This document shows positions 6,898 to 8,747 of a DNA stretch of 8,747 nucleotides, piece after piece; the first letter of the stretch is position 1, and each line of letters begins with the position of its first letter. Both the position numbers and the translations under genes were made by a program. The DNA lies in assembly GCA_964527535.1 (NCBI GenBank), contig CAZGPW010000193.1, forward strand, positions 1 through 8,747, in the 5' to 3' direction. This stretch comes from JAQIBY01 sp964527535 (GTDB lineage Bacteria; Bacteroidota; Bacteroidia; Bacteroidales; ML635J-15). The notes under the pieces were generated by a model that saw nothing but the letters and a program-made list of their open reading frames with translations, ran no database searches and had not been told where the DNA came from.

Positions 6898-8652
6898 ATG
6901 GAATTATTTAAAAAAATGGGTGTCAGAGAAGATATTCTCAGCGCCATACATGACATGGGTTTTATAAAGCCCACAGGAATCCAGGAGAAAGTTATTCCGC
7001 ATATTTTAAAAAGGAATGGCGATTTAATCGGTCTGGCGCAAACCGGTACCGGAAAAACAGCAGGGTTTGGCATACCTGTTATCCAACAAACTGATATAAA
7101 CAATGAATCGGTACAGACAATTGTACTTTGCCCGACACGAGAACTTTGTCTTCAAATCACGAAAGATATAGCCTCTTACAGTAAATATGTCAGTGGCTAT
7201 AAGTGCCTGGCCGTGTATGGTGGTGCTAATATAAACGCCCAAATATCAGGGCTGAAATCAAAACCGCAGCTTATTGTTGGTACCCCCGGAAGAACATTGG
7301 ACCTCATAAAAAGAAAAAAACTAAAACTATCACAAGTTAAAACCCTTATTCTTGATGAAGCAGATGAGATGCTCAACATGGGATTCAGGGAAGATCTGGA
7401 TTTGATATTGAAACAAACCCCGTCAGATAAAATCAGCCTTTTATTTTCTGCCACCTTACCAGCCGGGATAAAGCAGTTAACAAAAAAGTACATGAAAAAT
7501 CCTGTTGAGATTGTTGATGGAGAAAAAAACAAAGGGACAGACAATGTTGAACATGAAGTATATACTGTAAAAGCATCCGATCGTTACCTTGCCTTAAAAC
7601 GCTTGCTTGATATAAATCCAGGCATATATGGCATTGTGTTTTGCAGAACCAGGGCTGAAACCCGGGAAGTAGCCAGAAAACTGATTGAAGATAATTACCC
7701 TGCAGATGCCCTGCATGGAGAACTATCCCAGGCTCAAAGAGACCATGTAATGATGTCTTTTAGAAACAGGAATATCCAAATGCTTGTTGCAACCGACGTG
7801 GCTGCCCGCGGGCTGGATGTTGAAAATCTCACCCATATACTGAATTACAATTTACCGGATGACCCTGAAATTTACATACACCGGAGCGGAAGAACAGGCA
7901 GGGCAGGAAAAAAAGGTATTTCAATGATCATCACTCATGCTCGTGAAGGCAATAAAATCAGATCACTGGAAAGAATCCTGGGACACAAAATTATGAAAAA
8001 GAAAGTGCCTTCAGGACAGGAGATTGTCGAAAAAAGACTCTATAATACAATGAACAGAATTGAGAATACTGTTCCCGATGAAGAAAAAATTGCCCCTTAC
8101 TGGAATGACATAAGCAATAAACTCAACTGGCTTGACAGGGATGAATTGCTCAAACGGATTGTTTATGTAGAATTTGAAAGGTACCTGGATTACTACAAAA
8201 AAGCAGGCAACCTGAATGTGGATCCAAAAGAAAGGCCTGGCAAAAGCAAAAAAATAAAATCAGATTATAACACTTCCAATTCCAAAACGTCCAATTATAA
8301 AAATTTCAATAGAAAGGAAGAGGGCTTTGCACGTTTTTTTATTAATATAGGTGAAAAACAAAACATAAAAGCAAGTAAGCTTATTGGATTGATTAATGAT
8401 CAGACAAGAGATCGTAATCTTGACATCGGGAAAATTGATGTCTTTAACAATTTTTCATTTTTTGAAGTGGATGAAAACCACACAGAAAAAATTCTTGCTG
8501 CTTTTAAAAATTCTGATTATAAAGGAACATCACTAAAGGTTGAAATATCTAAGCCCGATTCTAAAATCAAAGATAAACCAGCCAAAATCAAAGATAAATC
8601 ACCCAAAAAGAAAAAAAGAAAAAATCCACACGTAAAAAACAGGCGTAAATAG
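6898..8652 (+). CDS. DEAD-box ATP-dependent RNA helicase with DbpA-type RNA-binding domain
   Basis: This is a 584-residue cytosolic RNA helicase that unwinds RNA duplexes with ATP, probably in ribosome assembly, mRNA turnover or cold adaptation (DeaD/CsdA/CshA-like group). All core motifs are present: Q motif ending at Q29, motif I AQTGTGKT (47-54), Ia PTREL (79-83), Ib TPGR (129-132), II DEAD (153-156), III SAT (184-186), IV IVFCRTR (246-252), V ATDVAARGLD (298-307) and VI HRSGRTGRAG (328-337). Residues 370-440 form the helical region usual after the core. A polar N/S/K linker (about 441-475) follows, then a DbpA/CsdA-type RNA-binding domain (about 477-551). The end is a strongly basic tail (552-584) with two copies of KIKDK. 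The ATG is supported by the family N-terminus (ELFKKMGV...). It has its own promoter-like element and a leader of about 110 nt. The final base of the TAG stop is the first base of the palindromic element that follows. The family is certain; the exact orthologue is not. Confidence 0.96.
   Translation: MELFKKMGVREDILSAIHDMGFIKPTGIQEKVIPHILKRNGDLIGLAQTGTGKTAGFGIPVIQQTDINNESVQTIVLCPTRELCLQITKDIASYSKYVSGYKCLAVYGGANINAQISGLKSKPQLIVGTPGRTLDLIKRKKLKLSQVKTLILDEADEMLNMGFREDLDLILKQTPSDKISLLFSATLPAGIKQLTKKYMKNPVEIVDGEKNKGTDNVEHEVYTVKASDRYLALKRLLDINPGIYGIVFCRTRAETREVARKLIEDNYPADALHGELSQAQRDHVMMSFRNRNIQMLVATDVAARGLDVENLTHILNYNLPDDPEIYIHRSGRTGRAGKKGISMIITHAREGNKIRSLERILGHKIMKKKVPSGQEIVEKRLYNTMNRIENTVPDEEKIAPYWNDISNKLNWLDRDELLKRIVYVEFERYLDYYKKAGNLNVDPKERPGKSKKIKSDYNTSNSKTSNYKNFNRKEEGFARFFINIGEKQNIKASKLIGLINDQTRDRNLDIGKIDVFNNFSFFEVDENHTEKILAAFKNSDYKGTSLKVEISKPDSKIKDKPAKIKDKSPKKKKRKNPHVKNRRK
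8563..8598 (+). repeat. In-frame 21-bp tandem duplication in the helicase tail
   Basis: AAAATCAAAGATAAA occurs at 8563-8577 and again at 8584-8598, offset by exactly 21 bp, so seven codons are duplicated (KIKDKPA then KIKDKSP). It lies in the disordered basic tail, where such slippage-type expansions are tolerated and keep the RNA-binding charge. Confidence 0.7.
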
Positions 8653-8747
8653 GGTCTGCTGAAAAAGTCTGAGGTGCACCATATTCAAGGCGACAAGAAG
8701 AAGACGTATTAGCATACTTCGATTCGCAGTCAACGATGAATATGGTG
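8652..8747. repeat. Palindromic MITE/IS-end-like element, truncated by the window
   Basis: Immediately after the helicase stop lies GGGTCTGCTGAAAAAGTC, which resembles the terminal inverted repeats of some insertion sequences. It is followed by GAGGTG and CACCATATTCA (8677-8687). The last 11 bases of the window, TGAATATGGTG (8737-8747), are the exact reverse complement of that segment. The interior also folds: GAC/GTC, GAAG/CTTC and GTAT (8706-8709) with ATAC (8714-8717) around TAGC. The whole is one imperfect palindrome centred near 8712. No transposase is visible, so it is either a non-autonomous element or the edge of a larger one. The matching outer terminus would lie just beyond the window. 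Confidence 0.5.

Noticed and set aside
1..8747. Search for CRISPR arrays, tRNA or rRNA genes, toxin-antitoxin pairs, retrons or phage defence genes
   Set aside because: No regularly spaced repeats, cloverleaf-type sequence, reverse transcriptase or small paired genes were seen. All four sizeable genes have ordinary family assignments, so no new defence system is claimed.

Overview
The window looks like chromosomal DNA from a member of the Bacteroidota, plausibly the Bacteroidales/Marinilabiliales side. Three things point there: a secreted protease ending in a type IX secretion (T9SS) sorting domain, matches to the Bacteroidota -7 promoter element TAnnTTTG ahead of genes, and start sites without clear Shine-Dalgarno sequences. 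The DNA is moderately AT-rich. No rRNA, tRNA, CRISPR array or intact transposase gene was seen.

Layout, all genes on the + strand: (1) a possible 13-codon tail of an upstream gene, then a promoter-like site and a classical rubrerythrin (163-735). (2) A 470-bp gap holding a 236-bp segment bounded by perfect 13-bp inverted repeats. (3) A very large secreted C10 (streptopain-like) cysteine protease (1206-4688) with prodomain, catalytic domain, PKD, cleaved-adhesin-like domain, second PKD, six-Asp-box propeller and T9SS tail. (4) A gap of about 345 bp with a chain of three palindromic repeats, the last running into the 5' extension of the next open frame. (5) A predicted lipoprotein amidohydrolase of the amidohydrolase-3/YtcJ type (5034-6674). 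(6) A 223-bp leader with a good promoter match and a hairpin. (7) A DEAD-box RNA helicase with a DbpA-type RNA-binding domain (6898-8652). (8) A palindromic, MITE-like element that starts on the last base of the helicase stop codon and runs off the window.

The four genes are separated by gaps of 223 bp or more, three of which contain repeats or promoter-like sites. They are therefore probably separate transcription units rather than an operon: peroxide/oxidative stress defence, extracellular proteolysis, envelope hydrolase activity and RNA metabolism. I see no convincing new multi-gene system. The most notable points are the protease architecture and the dense set of palindromic elements between genes, one of which distorts the gene start of the amidohydrolase.
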